Part shown: positions 17,344 to 26,810 of the stretch, piece after piece | Layout of the letters: the number at the start of each line of letters is the position of its first letter | How positions within the stretch are numbered: position 1 is the stretch's first letter | DNA from: Phormidesmis priestleyi ULC007 | GTDB lineage: Bacteria > Cyanobacteriota > Cyanobacteriia > Leptolyngbyales > Leptolyngbyaceae | Assembly: GCF_001895925.1 (NCBI RefSeq) | Contig: NZ_MPPI01000020.1 | Location: 1 to 64,000 of the forward strand | Direction of reading: 5' to 3' | DNA length: 64,000 nt | The notes under the pieces: generated by a model | Database searches by the model: none | Told to the model about the DNA's origin: nothing | The model's input: the letters and a program-made list of their open reading frames with translations, nothing else | Program-made: the position numbers and the translations under genes

Positions 17344-18903
17344 ATGGCTTCTGTTTCAACCGCTTCTCAGGCTTCTCGTGACCAGCAATCCCCTGCAGAC
17401 TATGACGCGATCGTCATTGGCTCTGGCATTGGTGGGTTAGTGACCGCTACTCAGCTTGCCGCCAAAGGAGCCAGCGTTTTAGTGTTAGAGAGCTATGTGA
17501 TTCCTGGCGGCAGTGCGGGTTATTTTGAGCGATCGTCTCAAGAGGGTGAATCGAGCTATCGTTTTGATGTCGGCGCATCGATGATTTTTGGCTTTGGCAA
17601 GCAGGGCACGACTAATCTGTTGACTCGTGCGCTAGATGCTGTCGGTATGGACATTGAAACCATCCCCGACCCGGTGCAGATTCACTATCACCTGCCAGAC
17701 GATTTAGAGCTAAAAGTCCACAAAGACTATGAGAAGTTTTTACAAGAACTGATCGGGCATTTTCCCCACGAAGAAAAGGGAATTCGGCAGTTTTATGGTG
17801 AGTGTTGGAAGGTGTTTAATTGCCTCAACGTCATGGATCTACTGTCGCTGGAAGAATTAGGCTATTTGACGCGGGTGTTTTTCCAGCATCCTCTCGCCTG
17901 TTTGGGGTTAGTGAAATATTTGCCCCAAAATGCCGGAGATATTGCTCGTCGATTTATTAAAGATCCCGCATTGCTGAAGTTTATTGACATGGAGTGTTAT
18001 TGCTGGTCGGTGGTTCCGGCAGACAAGACTCCCATGATTAATGCGGGAATGGTGTTTAGCGATCGTCACTATGGCGGCATCAATTATCCCAAGGGTGGCG
18101 TGGGTCAAATTGCTCAAAAGCTGGTAGAAGGCTTAGAGAAGGCGGGTAGTCGGATTCAGTATAAAGCTAGAGTCACCGAGATTTTGACCGAAAACGGGCG
18201 TGCAGTTGGGGTTAGACTCACGTCTGGTCAAACCTATCGAGCCAAACGAATTATTTCTAATGCCACTCGCTGGGACACTTTCGAGAAACTGATTCCCGCT
18301 TCTCAGATGCCCAAAACTGAGAAAAAGTGGCAACAACGCTATCAGCAATCTCCCAGTTTTTTAAGTTTGCATCTCGGTGTTAAATCAGAAGCGCTGGAGA
18401 TCGGCACAGAATGTCATCACATTTTGCTAGAAAACTGGGACACGATGGAAGCCGAACAAGGAACTATTTTTGTCTCGATTCCGACGTTGCTCGATCCGAG
18501 TCTTGCGCCAGACGGTTGTCACATCATTCACACCTTTACGCCTAGTTGGATCGAAAACTGGCAAAATTTGTCGCCTAGCGAATATGAAGCTAAAAAAGCA
18601 GCGGCGGCAGCGCGAGTCATCGATCGTTTAGAAACGATCTTTCCTAACCTGAGCCAGCATTTAGATTATCAAGAAGTCGGCACCCCTAGAACTCACCGCC
18701 GCTTTTTGGGTCGCGACAACGGCACCTATGGACCGATCCCCGCTCGCAAACTGCCCGGATTGTTGACCATGCCGTTTAACCGAACGGCGATCGCCAATCT
18801 CTATTGTGTCGGCGATAGCACGTTTCCTGGGCAGGGTTTAAATGCGGTGGCGTTTTCTGGGTTTGCCTGTGCCCACCGCGTTGCGACTGACTTAGGGTTG
18901 TAA
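17344..18903 (+). CDS. crtH: Carotene isomerase CrtH (CrtISO)
   Basis: This encodes a 519-residue FAD-dependent isomerase that converts poly-cis-lycopene to all-trans-lycopene in cyanobacterial carotenoid synthesis. [20 protein letters not shown] is the dinucleotide-binding motif, [13 protein letters not shown] and [12 protein letters not shown] are typical of CrtH rather than CrtI desaturases, and [20 protein letters not shown] is the closing flavin motif. Length fits CrtH (about 500). The ATG is preferred to a GTG two codons upstream. The protein acts at the thylakoid or cytoplasmic membrane surface. A palindromic repeat follows the stop. Confidence 0.94.
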   Translation: MASVSTASQASRDQQSPADYDAIVIGSGIGGLVTATQLAAKGASVLVLESYVIPGGSAGYFERSSQEGESSYRFDVGASMIFGFGKQGTTNLLTRALDAVGMDIETIPDPVQIHYHLPDDLELKVHKDYEKFLQELIGHFPHEEKGIRQFYGECWKVFNCLNVMDLLSLEELGYLTRVFFQHPLACLGLVKYLPQNAGDIARRFIKDPALLKFIDMECYCWSVVPADKTPMINAGMVFSDRHYGGINYPKGGVGQIAQKLVEGLEKAGSRIQYKARVTEILTENGRAVGVRLTSGQTYRAKRIISNATRWDTFEKLIPASQMPKTEKKWQQRYQQSPSFLSLHLGVKSEALEIGTECHHILLENWDTMEAEQGTIFVSIPTLLDPSLAPDGCHIIHTFTPSWIENWQNLSPSEYEAKKAAAAARVIDRLETIFPNLSQHLDYQEVGTPRTHRRFLGRDNGTYGPIPARKLPGLLTMPFNRTAIANLYCVGDSTFPGQGLNAVAFSGFACAHRVATDLGL

Positions 18904-18917
18904 GACAACTTTCAGGG

Positions 18918-19093
18918 AACGTGAATTCGATGAAGCTTTTCGCTACGGTTGCAAATCCGGGTTGCCCCCTAAATCCCCCCAAAATTGGGGGACTTTGAAC
19001 CTAAATTCCGGGCTTGAAGTCCCCCAGAATGGGGGATTTAGGGGGCGGAAGCGCTGAAGAACAAAGCGAAAAAACTCATCGAACTGACTTTAA
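18918..19093 (+). repeat. MITE-like palindromic repeat, copy A
   Basis: Forward copy of the window-wide family. Imperfect terminal inverted repeats (AACGTGAATTCGATGAAGC / TTTTTTCGCTT-side ending CATCGAACTGAC) enclose GCCCCCTAAATCCCCCC and GGGGGATTTAGGGGGC arms, with two inner hairpins (CCCCCAAAATTGGGGG and TCCCCCAGAATGGGGGA). It begins 14 bases after crtH. Confidence 0.85.
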
Positions 19094-19574
19094 GGGAACT
19101 ATTTCACAACTATTCCATCAAGGCGAACTGTAAGCGCGAACCTAATAAATTTGTAGCTAAAATTACAAATTTACATCCGTAGCTTACAGAATTCTCTACT
19201 TATGTCGAAAGGTGAATATCGCGAGAGATACATTTTGAGTGATCCCAGAGAATTACTACCCTTTTGGATACTGCCAAGTTTTAATAACAGCCTTTATCAA
19301 TAGAAGTAAGAACGCATTTAGCTAGTTTTAACTCACACGTTGAATTAAAGCTAGAGAAAGCTGGACTCTCGATGTAGAGAGGTCTTTGGACTGTTCACGT
19401 TCAGCTAGTTTACTGAAGTTTAACTGAAAGTTCAGTAATTCTATTCCTATCTTTACGGAAACCCAACTTCCTGTATGTATCTTGTAGTTGAGACCCAACT
19501 CAACCGTTAACAACTACTCTCTCAACATATTTATCTAGAAAAGATTGACTTAATCAGGCAACAAAGGTGGTTTC
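19094..19574. other. Long leader region before the Mo-dependent-nitrogenase-like gene
   Basis: About 480 AT-rich bases without a convincing gene. A GTTAACAAC segment and an AAGGTGG ribosome site near the right end belong to the next gene. I see no riboswitch or terminator I can name. It may contain a long 5' untranslated region. Confidence 0.4.
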
Positions 19575-19889
19575 ATGTCTAATACAGAACTAACGTTTTC
19601 AGCGATCTCATCACTTCATTCTCATCGCCCAAACCAACCGCGCTTTAATTTACTGAATCCAATTCGTCAGTGGTTAGACGGGGTTGAAATTCACGATCGG
19701 CAACTCGCCCGCCTGATCTGCAAAGCGATCCCGGCTCAATGTCCTTTTGAGCGTGATATCAATCTCTTTGGTCGAAAAGTCGCCCACATCCCGCCGATGT
19801 GCAAGCTTAACCCGCTCTACGATCAGTTCGTTGGCTTGAGATTTCGCGCGCTTTGCTATCTAGTCGATGAATGTGGTGAGACTATCTAA
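19575..19889 (+). CDS. Mo-dependent nitrogenase C-terminal family protein
   Basis: This encodes 104 residues. NPIRQWLDGVEIHDRQLARL and KAIPAQCPFERDINLFGRKV, followed by HIPPMCKLNPLYDQFVGLRF, match a small cyanobacterial family annotated as Mo-dependent nitrogenase C-terminus. The name comes from similarity and does not imply nitrogen fixation: these proteins are frequent in strains without nif genes, and no nif gene is present here. Cysteines at CPFE and MCKLNP are conserved-looking. Start supported by AGGTGG. Confidence 0.82.
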   Translation: MSNTELTFSAISSLHSHRPNQPRFNLLNPIRQWLDGVEIHDRQLARLICKAIPAQCPFERDINLFGRKVAHIPPMCKLNPLYDQFVGLRFRALCYLVDECGETI

Positions 19890-19949
19890 TGCTTGAATGC
19901 GATGCAGAGGTAGTGCCCTCAGCCACTTCACAACCAAGGGCAAAAACTT

Positions 19950-21002
19950 CTAGGCAGGTAACGCGACTAATTGGGACTCGATCGCCTCATGGCTCAGATC
20001 CCGTCCGATAAAAACTAAGCGGGTTTGTCTCGCTTCTTCGGGTTGCCAGGGGCGATCGTAGAATTGCTCAAAGCGCGATCCCACGCCTTGCATTACCAAC
20101 CGCATTGACTTATTAGGAACGGCAACAAATCCCTTGACTCGATAGATTTCTTGCTGTTGCACCAAAGTTTCTAACTGCGCTTTCAACTGCGAGGGGTCGA
20201 AAGCTCGATTCAACACAACGTGAGTCGAGACAATCTGATCATCGTGCTCGTGGTCTTCTTCAAAATCGTGGTGACTGGGACGGGCTTCTAAGTCATCTTC
20301 AACGGCAGCATTAAAGCCGAGCAACAAATCAGAGTCGAGCGCTTGACTTCGACCATTTGAGACAATTTTCACCGATCGAGGCAGTTCGCGCTGCACGAGC
20401 GCTTTGACTTGAGCTTGAATGTCTTCGTTCACCAAATCTGTCTTGTTGAGAATTACGAGATCCGCGCAGGCTAACTGGTCTTCAAAGAGTTCTTGCAGCG
20501 GCGTTTCGTGGTCGAGGTTGGGATCGGCTTGCCGCTGGGCCTCGACTGCCTGCAAATCGCTTGCCAAAGTCCCAGATGAAACGGCTTCACAGTCTACGAT
20601 CGTGATCACGCCATCGACGGTCGCAGCATTGCGGATCTCATGCCAACGAAAAGCTTTAATCAAAGGTTTGGGAAGTGCCAATCCAGAAGTCTCGATCAAG
20701 ATGCAATCAAGGCTATCTCGGCGCTTGAGAAGCTCTAGCATCGTGGGCAAAAATTCTTCTTGGACAGTGCAGCAAAGGCAGCCGTTTGTCAGCTCAACAA
20801 TATTGGATTGAGGCTCTTCTTCATCTTCTGGGCAGACTTGGCAAGATCTCAACAAATCTCCGTCGATTCCCAGTTCGCCAAACTCGTTGACTAGAACGGC
20901 GATGCGTCTGCCCTGATTGTTTTGCAACAAGTTGCGAATCAGCGTTGTTTTACCACTTCCTAGAAACCCCGTGATCACCGTAACTGGGATTTTTGCAGCC
21001 AT
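19950..21002 (-). CDS. CobW-family (COG0523) metal-chaperone GTPase
   Basis: This encodes 350 residues. VTVITGFLGSGKTTLIRNLL is the Walker A motif, ELTNGCLCCTVQEEFLP contains the CxCC metal-binding motif, and VILNKTDLV gives the guanine-specificity NKxD motif. A His/Asp/Glu-rich linker (RPSHHDFEEDHEHDD) precedes the CobW C-terminal domain. Members deliver Zn or Co to client enzymes; which metal is used here cannot be told. The start is fixed by AAGGAGA, just downstream of a perfect 16-bp inverted repeat. It follows the heme oxygenase gene on the same strand. Confidence 0.9.
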   Translation of the reverse strand: MAAKIPVTVITGFLGSGKTTLIRNLLQNNQGRRIAVLVNEFGELGIDGDLLRSCQVCPEDEEEPQSNIVELTNGCLCCTVQEEFLPTMLELLKRRDSLDCILIETSGLALPKPLIKAFRWHEIRNAATVDGVITIVDCEAVSSGTLASDLQAVEAQRQADPNLDHETPLQELFEDQLACADLVILNKTDLVNEDIQAQVKALVQRELPRSVKIVSNGRSQALDSDLLLGFNAAVEDDLEARPSHHDFEEDHEHDDQIVSTHVVLNRAFDPSQLKAQLETLVQQQEIYRVKGFVAVPNKSMRLVMQGVGSRFEQFYDRPWQPEEARQTRLVFIGRDLSHEAIESQLVALPA

Positions 21003-21021
21003 GTTGTCTCCTTTCAAGCTA

Positions 21022-21076
21022 GAATCCTGGCGGTTTGATGGTTCTCAACTAGAAAATCACCAAACCGCCAGGATTC
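21022..21076 (-). promoter_or_regulatory. Perfect 16-bp inverted repeat in the CobW gene leader
   Basis: Arms GAATCCTGGCGGTTTG and CAAACCGCCAGGATTC flank a 23-base loop. In the direction of transcription the hairpin ends about 10 bases before the AAGGAGA ribosome site. No T-run follows, so it does not look like a terminator. A transcript-stability, attenuation or processing element between the heme oxygenase and CobW genes is possible. Confidence 0.6.
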
Positions 21077-21115
21077 AAAATAACGCAAAGCGTTGATCAA
21101 TAGTCAGAAGAGGAA

Positions 21116-21832
21116 TTATTCAGCCGTTGCCAATTCGGTGCTGCCACGATTGCGTTTGCGAGTCAGCAGATTGAATAGCTGAACGCCGATCGCCTTAATC
21201 AAATTCCCTTCTAGCTCTTGGAACATTTTCATGTTCATGCCAAAAGCGTCGTTGGCTTCTTCGACGATGCGATCGTCCGTTGCTTCATCGACTGCAACTT
21301 CATTGAGCGTTTGACGATACATTTGCTTAAAGGCTTTCTCGTCAGGAATTTGCTTAAACGAGTAGAACGCCAAGCCTTCTTCGTCAGACAAGTTCATCGC
21401 ATTTTGAGCAATCTTTCTAAGAATCTGCCCGCCGGATAGATCGCCCATATAGCGAGTATAAAGGTGAGCAATCAGCAACTCTGGCTGAGTCGCAGCAATC
21501 TCATGAATGCGCTGCACATAAAGTTTTGTGGCTTCAGACGGCGCAACTTCTGACTTCCAGTTTGCGCCAAAATAATAGGCGAGGTCTTGCTCTAGACTAG
21601 CTTTGCGGTCTAGCTCTGGGAAGTAGAGTTTGCCGAGAACGGGGTGATCGCGGTGGTTGTGCATCTCTTCTTCCATCGCTGAGTAGACGAAGTAAAGATT
21701 CGCCACCAGTTTGCGATAAGAATTTTTCTCAACAGTGCCCTTTAGAAAACACGAGATAAATCCTGTGTTCTCCGCCATGCTGTGCGCTTTCTTGGTGCCC
21801 TCGCGGAGCTTCGTTGCTAGATTACTGCTCAT
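21116..21832 (-). CDS. ho1: Heme oxygenase (HO1 type)
   Basis: This encodes 238 residues of ferredoxin-dependent heme oxygenase, which opens heme to biliverdin IX-alpha, the precursor of phycobilins. LREGTKKAHSMAENTGFISC carries the proximal heme-ligand histidine (about residue 17) and HLYTRYMGDLSGGQILRKIA is the diagnostic distal-helix motif. The start MSSNLATKL is the family norm; an in-frame ATG 48 bases upstream would add an atypical leader. The presence of phycobilisome-related chemistry supports a cyanobacterial origin. The CobW gene follows on the same strand. Confidence 0.95.
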   Translation of the reverse strand: MSSNLATKLREGTKKAHSMAENTGFISCFLKGTVEKNSYRKLVANLYFVYSAMEEEMHNHRDHPVLGKLYFPELDRKASLEQDLAYYFGANWKSEVAPSEATKLYVQRIHEIAATQPELLIAHLYTRYMGDLSGGQILRKIAQNAMNLSDEEGLAFYSFKQIPDEKAFKQMYRQTLNEVAVDEATDDRIVEEANDAFGMNMKMFQELEGNLIKAIGVQLFNLLTRKRNRGSTELATAE

Positions 21833-22129
21833 TCTAAACTTCCCAACCTTAAAGTAGTTTGCTGGCGTGTCAAGCCTCAAAGGTCAATCGAATTTAAACC
21901 TCGGATTTGAAGCTGTGAGACTCTTAAATCCAAAGTTCAAAATTGGTAATATCCGCGTCTTTTGTTACGTTAATCTGATTTGATGAGCGTTTTTATTACA
22001 AATTCTTACATCAAATAATGCTTCGGACAAAATTTAAGCAGATTTTGAGCCTCAAGCCCTGATTTAACCGTGGACAGGGTAAAACTGGTTGTTAGAGCTT
22101 GCATGGCAGTAGCTTTGGTTTAACCGTCA

Positions 22130-22268
22130 GCGATAGAGCGACAAACTAGCGACGCATTTATCGGTATCGTGACCCTAAAAACGGAGTCAGTTAAGACTTA
22201 GGCTGGTCAACTGTGGGCTTTTCAAGCCCCCGCTATATCGGTACTCCGATTAGCGGTGGGTGGTTGAC
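22130..22268 (+). ncRNA. Orphan IS200/IS605 right-end / omega-RNA-like structure
   Basis: GTCAAC (22206) and GTTGAC (ending 22268) form an outer stem enclosing two strong hairpins: GGGCTT-TTC-AAGCCC and CCGCTATATCGG-TACT-CCGATTAGCGG. This compact three-way junction, with CGGTACTCCGATTAGCGG and GGGTGGTTGAC at its 3' end, resembles from memory the right ends of cyanobacterial IS605-type elements that encode TnpB guide RNA scaffolds. No tnpB, tnpA or left end is nearby. The upstream boundary is approximate. It ends 11 bases from the proA stop codon. Confidence 0.45.
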
Positions 22269-22279
22269 TGAGGAGCGCT

Positions 22280-23602
22280 CTACAAATCCCCGTGAGTAAA
22301 GGGTTTAGCGTTCGTTCCAGAATAGGTTGCGGCGATGTGACCGTTACCTACTAACTGATATTTGTAGGTGACGAGTCCTTCTAAACCAACAGGCCCACGC
22401 GGGGGCATTTTTTGAGTGCTGATGCCCACTTCTGCACCAAAGCCGTAGCGAAAACCATCTGCAAAACGAGTTGAGCAGTTGTGATAGACACCCGCCGCAT
22501 CGACTTGAGCCAGAAAGGTTTGAGCCGATGTTGAATCTTCGGTGACGATCGCGTCTGTGTGCCGCGACCCATAAGTATTGATGTGCTCGATCGCGGCTTC
22601 TAAAGAATCGACAATTTTGATTGCTAATATTAAATCACTATATTCAGTTACCCAATCTAATTCTGTTGCAGCAGCGATGTTAAGAATTTCACGAGTCCGT
22701 TCATCGCCTCGTAGTTCTACATTTTTTGATTGCAATGCAGAGGCTGCTTCTAAAAGAAACTCTGATGCGATCGCTTGATGCACGAGTAGAGTCTCGATCG
22801 TGTTGCAAGCTGCTGGATATTGTGTTTTAGAATCGACTGTAATTTTGATCGCTTTCTGAATATTGGCAGTGCGATCGACGTATAAATGACAAATTCCTTC
22901 TGCGTGTCCTAGTACTGGAATTCGCGTATTTTCTTGCACAAATCTCACAAAAGAATTTGAGCCTCTAGGAATAATTAAATCTACATATTGATCGAGTTTT
23001 AATAACTCTAGCGTTTCTTCTCGTGTGGTTAAGAGTTGCACAACTGATGAATCAATTTCTGTTTGTGCTAACCCTTGATGAATCGCTTTTACAAGGGCTT
23101 CGCAAGAACGAATTGCCTCTTTGCCACCTTTGAGAATTACGCCATTTCCTGACTTGATTGCCAAGCTCGAAATTTGCATCACGGCATCGGGTCGTGCCTC
23201 AAAAATTACGCCCAACACACCTAGCGGACAGGTAATGCGCTTGAGAATCAGTCCTTCGTCGAGTTGGCGATCGATTTGAATGACTCCGATCGGGTCAGCT
23301 AATCTACCCACGTCACGCACTCCGGCGATCGCGCCCTTGAGTTTCGCTTCGTCAAGTTTCAATCGTGCATAGAGGGCGGGGGCGATTCCGGCTAGTTGGG
23401 CAGCTTCACAGTCGGCGGCATTGGCGGCGAGAATTTCGGCGGCGTTGGCTTCTAAGGCATTTGCTATGGCAGCGATCGCTTGATTCTTCACCTCGCTGGG
23501 CTGCGTCCCCAAATGTCGGGCGGCGTTGCGTGTGTTTTGGGCCAAAGTGACGAGCAAGATTTCACTTAGCGGATTTGAAGCAGCAGCTTGCGAGACAGTC
23601 AT
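22280..23602 (-). CDS. proA: Gamma-glutamyl phosphate reductase ProA
   Basis: This encodes a 440-residue aldehyde-dehydrogenase-fold enzyme that reduces gamma-glutamyl phosphate with NADPH to glutamate semialdehyde, the second step of proline synthesis. [40 protein letters not shown], the [15 protein letters not shown] segment with the catalytic cysteine, and [12 protein letters not shown] are typical, as is the C-terminal [10 protein letters not shown]. Length is within the family range, with a short N-terminal extension. It stands alone, with an orphan transposon-end-like structure directly after its stop. Confidence 0.95.
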   Translation of the reverse strand: MTVSQAAASNPLSEILLVTLAQNTRNAARHLGTQPSEVKNQAIAAIANALEANAAEILAANAADCEAAQLAGIAPALYARLKLDEAKLKGAIAGVRDVGRLADPIGVIQIDRQLDEGLILKRITCPLGVLGVIFEARPDAVMQISSLAIKSGNGVILKGGKEAIRSCEALVKAIHQGLAQTEIDSSVVQLLTTREETLELLKLDQYVDLIIPRGSNSFVRFVQENTRIPVLGHAEGICHLYVDRTANIQKAIKITVDSKTQYPAACNTIETLLVHQAIASEFLLEAASALQSKNVELRGDERTREILNIAAATELDWVTEYSDLILAIKIVDSLEAAIEHINTYGSRHTDAIVTEDSTSAQTFLAQVDAAGVYHNCSTRFADGFRYGFGAEVGISTQKMPPRGPVGLEGLVTYKYQLVGNGHIAATYSGTNAKPFTHGDL

Positions 23603-23668
23603 GGGCAGAAAGAACTAGAATTTTAGATCTTCAGATTAGTACATTTTAAGAATCGTGCGATCGGGCTT

Positions 23669-24547
23669 TTAGCCATTAATTTTCAAAGCAATCAATAATT
23701 TTGTTTGTTGAAGTGATTGATCACGCTTTCTCGTCACCAGCCAAATCTGATTGGTGATCGCATTCACTGGTTTTAGAATTAGCGTTAATTTATTTTCACT
23801 GATCCATTTTTCGCATAAATAATCTGGCAACACACTAAAGCCAAAACCAGCCGCGATCGCTTGTCGAATTCCTCGCAAATCGGGCAAGATTAATCTGGGT
23901 TTGAGGTCTATTCTGTGCCCAAAGACCACCCGCCAAAAACGACGCACGATCGGCAAGTCTTCACCATAAGCAATCCAAGCTTGACCTCTGAGCCATTGCT
24001 CTAACTGGGTTAGATCAGTTTGCAAGATGTCGTGAGAAATCGGAATTACGGTTTCGGGAGGCGCAACTAGCCAAAAGTTTTCACTAAAAATAAGTTGATA
24101 GTCGAGATCAGCACGGGTAATTTTTTGGGTTGCAATCACGGCATCTAATTGTCCTGCCAGCAATTGCTCAACGAGTTCTTGAGCTAACCCAAATCGAATT
24201 GTGTAGAGTCCATCGTTGGGTAACTGATTGAGAATTCGCTCGATAAAAAACTCTTGAGGGGTGCCGATGCGAATGATTTGAGGGGCGTTTAATGCAGTGT
24301 TTTTAGTCGGAATTGATTCGAGTTGCTCGATCGCGGCAGCAACTTGCGTATACAGCCGTTTTCCTGCTTCGGTGGGAATCATGCGGCGGGGCGATCGCTG
24401 AAACAACAAATATCCCAGTGCAAATTCTAGAGCGGCAATGTGTTGACTGATCGCAGGCTGGGTTAGATGCAAAACCTGGGCGGCTCTTGATGCTGTGCCT
24501 ACTCGATAAACCTCAACAAAGCTGCGATACCATTCAAAATCAACCAT
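23669..24547 (-). CDS. LysR-family transcriptional regulator
   Basis: This encodes a 292-residue regulator with an N-terminal winged helix-turn-helix (VYRVGTASRAAQVLHLTQPA, then SQHIAALEFALGYLLFQRSP) and a C-terminal substrate-binding domain for an effector. It is transcribed away from the DJ-1 family gene with a gap of about 90 bases, the classical layout in which a LysR protein controls its own promoter and the divergent gene. The region between holds AAATATATTTATAG-type AT-rich sequence. The effector is unknown. Confidence 0.92.
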   Translation of the reverse strand: MVDFEWYRSFVEVYRVGTASRAAQVLHLTQPAISQHIAALEFALGYLLFQRSPRRMIPTEAGKRLYTQVAAAIEQLESIPTKNTALNAPQIIRIGTPQEFFIERILNQLPNDGLYTIRFGLAQELVEQLLAGQLDAVIATQKITRADLDYQLIFSENFWLVAPPETVIPISHDILQTDLTQLEQWLRGQAWIAYGEDLPIVRRFWRVVFGHRIDLKPRLILPDLRGIRQAIAAGFGFSVLPDYLCEKWISENKLTLILKPVNAITNQIWLVTRKRDQSLQQTKLLIALKING

Positions 24548-24639
24548 AAATATATTTATAGCAAACTCTAGTTTTCATAATTTTACTTTTAGATAAAGCG
24601 CCTCTAGGATGGGAGGAATCCACTCAGAGACAGCGTTTT

Positions 24640-25317
24640 ATGCCAGCTAAAAAAGTTTTAATCGTTTTGACTAGTCATGACACGCTAGGCAACACGGGCA
24701 AAGAAACTGGGTTTTATTTACCTGAAGTCACCCATCCCGAAGCGGCGTTTGAGAAGGCGGGGTTCTCGATCGATTACGTCAGCCCAAAAGGGGGCAAAGC
24801 ACCAATGATCGGCATTGATTTAAAAGATCCGCTTAATCAAGCGTTTTTAGAGAATGCTGCAAAAGTTGCTCAGGTTGAGACGACGCTGACTCCTGCCCAA
24901 GTTGATTCAACGAAGTATGATGCCATCTTTTATGCAGGTGGACACGGAACGATGTGGGACTTCCCAGAGAATCAAGAATTGGCGGCGATCGCGTCCACAA
25001 TCTACGAACAAGGTGGAGTCGTTGGCGCAGTCTGTCACGGGCCTGCGGGGTTGGTGAATATCAAGCTGTCTAACGGTGATTATTTAGTCAGCGGCAAAAC
25101 CGTAGCAGGCTTCACCAACGACGAAGAAGCGGCAGTTGGCTTATCTGAGGTCGTGCCGTTTTTTCTAGAAGAAGCACTCACCGATCGCGGTGCCACTCAT
25201 ACCAAAGCTGCGAATTTTGAGTCTCATGTAGTGGTCAGCGATCGACTGGTCACAGGACAAAATCCTGCATCAGCAGCCGGGGTTGGTGAACAAATGGTAA
25301 AGCTGCTTAAAGCGTAA
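24640..25317 (+). CDS. DJ-1/PfpI (Hsp31-like) family protein
   Basis: This encodes 225 residues of the class I glutamine-amidotransferase-like fold. The nucleophile elbow GAVCHGPAGL places a cysteine at residue 132, FYAGGHGTMWDFP is the adjacent histidine-containing loop, and the early EVTHPEAAFEKAG supplies the acid. This combination matches Hsp31/YajL-like glyoxalases and deglycases that detoxify methylglyoxal without a cofactor. The divergent LysR gene likely regulates it in response to electrophile or oxidative stress; that is inference. A palindromic repeat follows. Confidence 0.9.
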   Translation: MPAKKVLIVLTSHDTLGNTGKETGFYLPEVTHPEAAFEKAGFSIDYVSPKGGKAPMIGIDLKDPLNQAFLENAAKVAQVETTLTPAQVDSTKYDAIFYAGGHGTMWDFPENQELAAIASTIYEQGGVVGAVCHGPAGLVNIKLSNGDYLVSGKTVAGFTNDEEAAVGLSEVVPFFLEEALTDRGATHTKAANFESHVVVSDRLVTGQNPASAAGVGEQMVKLLKA

Positions 25318-25334
25318 GCGCCACCCCTAAAGCC

Positions 25335-25486
25335 ACGTCAGTTCGATGTAGTTTCGCTTCGTTCTTCAGGGCTTCAGCCCCCTAAATCCCCCAATTCTGG
25401 GGGACTTTGAACTCCGATTCCCCTAGAATTGGGGGCTAGGGCGTTCCCGGATTGGCAATCGCCGCGAGAAATTTCATCGAATTCAC
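25335..25486 (-). repeat. MITE-like palindromic repeat, copy B (reverse)
   Basis: Reverse-oriented copy with ends ACGTCAGTTCGATG and CATCGAATTCAC. The central CCCCCTAAATCCCCC arm is intact on the left and eroded on the right (GGGGGCTAGGGCG). It fills the gap between two convergent genes, where its hairpin could end transcription from both sides. Confidence 0.8.
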
Positions 25487-25501
25487 ATACAGCCATTTCT
25501 G

Positions 25502-26632
25502 CTAAAAATCTACGCCGCGCTTGAGATCGATGCCTTTCTCAGCGTAGTGTTTGTGGCAGATCATCTCAGAATGAACCGTGGCCAGGTCGAAGTATGCTAG
25601 AGGATTTTTACACCGTCCGGTGATGATGATTTCAGTATCACGAGGCTTGCGGAGCAGTGCCTGCACGATCGGTTCTTCGGGCAACAATTCCAAATCTACC
25701 GTCGGATTTAATTCATCCAGAATAATGGTTTTGTAAAGTCCCGATGCGATCGCGGCGCGGGCAATTTCCCAAGCGCGTTCTGCCTCAACATAGTCAAGTT
25801 CTTGCTGTTGTCCACGCCAGACGATCGCATCGCGCCCCGATCGCTGGTGATCGACCAGACTGGGATAAATCTGGCGCAGTGCCGCGATCGCCGCATCTTC
25901 GGTGTAGCCTGCCCCCCCTTTGAGCCACTGCATAATCAAAACTCGGTGAGATTTGTCTTGCCCAATGCCCTTACCGATCGCTTGCAATGCTTTGCCTAAC
26001 GCGCTCGTAGACTTGCCCTTTCCTGACCCGGCGTAGATTTCGATCCCTGCGATGCCTGGTTTTGCGGCGGGATGATAGAGCGGTCGCATCTCTGAATGCA
26101 AGTCAGCAATGTCAACTAATTTTTGAGGTGCGCCTCGACCTGTAGCAATGATCTCCATCGGTTCGGGCTTGCGCTTGAGGGTGCTGATCACTTCGTTGAT
26201 CGGCAGCAATCCTAAATCCAAAACCGGGTTCAGTTCGTCCATGACCACGACTGAATAAAGACCGGATGCGATCGCGCCTTTTGCCACATCCCACCCGCGT
26301 TGAGCTTCTTGACGATCGAACTTTGTGATCTCGTCTGCCCCAAAATATTCGGCTCTCCCAGTGCGAACCTGGTCAATTAAATGAGGAAAACCGCGCTGAA
26401 GTGCCTGGATCGCTGCATCTTCGTCATAGGTGCGTCCGGGCCCTTTGAGAAACCGCAGCAGCAGCACACGGGTTTGAGAAAAATTGTGAATGCCCAGACC
26501 AATCGATCGCAGCACTACGCCCAACGCCGCCTGAGACTTTCCCTTCCCGGCACCATCATAAACGTGGATCTGCCCGATCATCCGCTCCGATCGCGCTTGA
26601 GCCGTCCGAATGCCAATGCCCGTTCTGGTCAT
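25502..26632 (-). CDS. Tandem-domain cobalamin adenosyltransferase-like P-loop protein
   Basis: This encodes 376 residues made of two CobA/CobO-type domains in tandem. Each has its own P-loop (VYDGAGKGKSQAALG and IYAGSGKGKSTSALG), a LLLRFLKG / LIMQWLKG strand, a VMDELNPVLDLG / ILDELNPTVDLE Walker B segment and a closing ATGRGAPQKL / ITGRCKNPLA motif. CobA adenosylates corrinoids, but each usual chain carries one domain of about 190 residues, so this is an internal duplication. The upstream start is kept because it aligns with how I recall cyanobacterial relatives beginning. A degenerate copy of part of this gene lies before fraC. Confidence 0.83.
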   Translation of the reverse strand: MTRTGIGIRTAQARSERMIGQIHVYDGAGKGKSQAALGVVLRSIGLGIHNFSQTRVLLLRFLKGPGRTYDEDAAIQALQRGFPHLIDQVRTGRAEYFGADEITKFDRQEAQRGWDVAKGAIASGLYSVVVMDELNPVLDLGLLPINEVISTLKRKPEPMEIIATGRGAPQKLVDIADLHSEMRPLYHPAAKPGIAGIEIYAGSGKGKSTSALGKALQAIGKGIGQDKSHRVLIMQWLKGGAGYTEDAAIAALRQIYPSLVDHQRSGRDAIVWRGQQQELDYVEAERAWEIARAAIASGLYKTIILDELNPTVDLELLPEEPIVQALLRKPRDTEIIITGRCKNPLAYFDLATVHSEMICHKHYAEKGIDLKRGVDF

Positions 26633-26810
26633 AACCTTGATTCATACATGGTTTTCTATCAGAGGAATGTGGGCTAAATAACGCCGACACTCTATATGCT
26701 GAAGTTCGCAAAGCCTCAACCCAAGAATTGTTCAGTGAGATAATCGAAGCATTGAGATTTCGTCCTTCAATCTGACCTGAGAAAATTAGATTTTGTTTAA
26801 CTCACGATCC

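Noticed and set aside
19328-19513. 61-codon minus-strand ORF before the Mo-dependent-nitrogenase-like gene
   Set aside because: No ribosome site, no recognisable pattern, and composition typical of AT-rich noncoding DNA.
19575-19889. Evidence of nitrogen fixation from the Mo-dependent nitrogenase family name
   Set aside because: The family name reflects similarity to a nitrogenase-associated region; no nif genes are present in the window.
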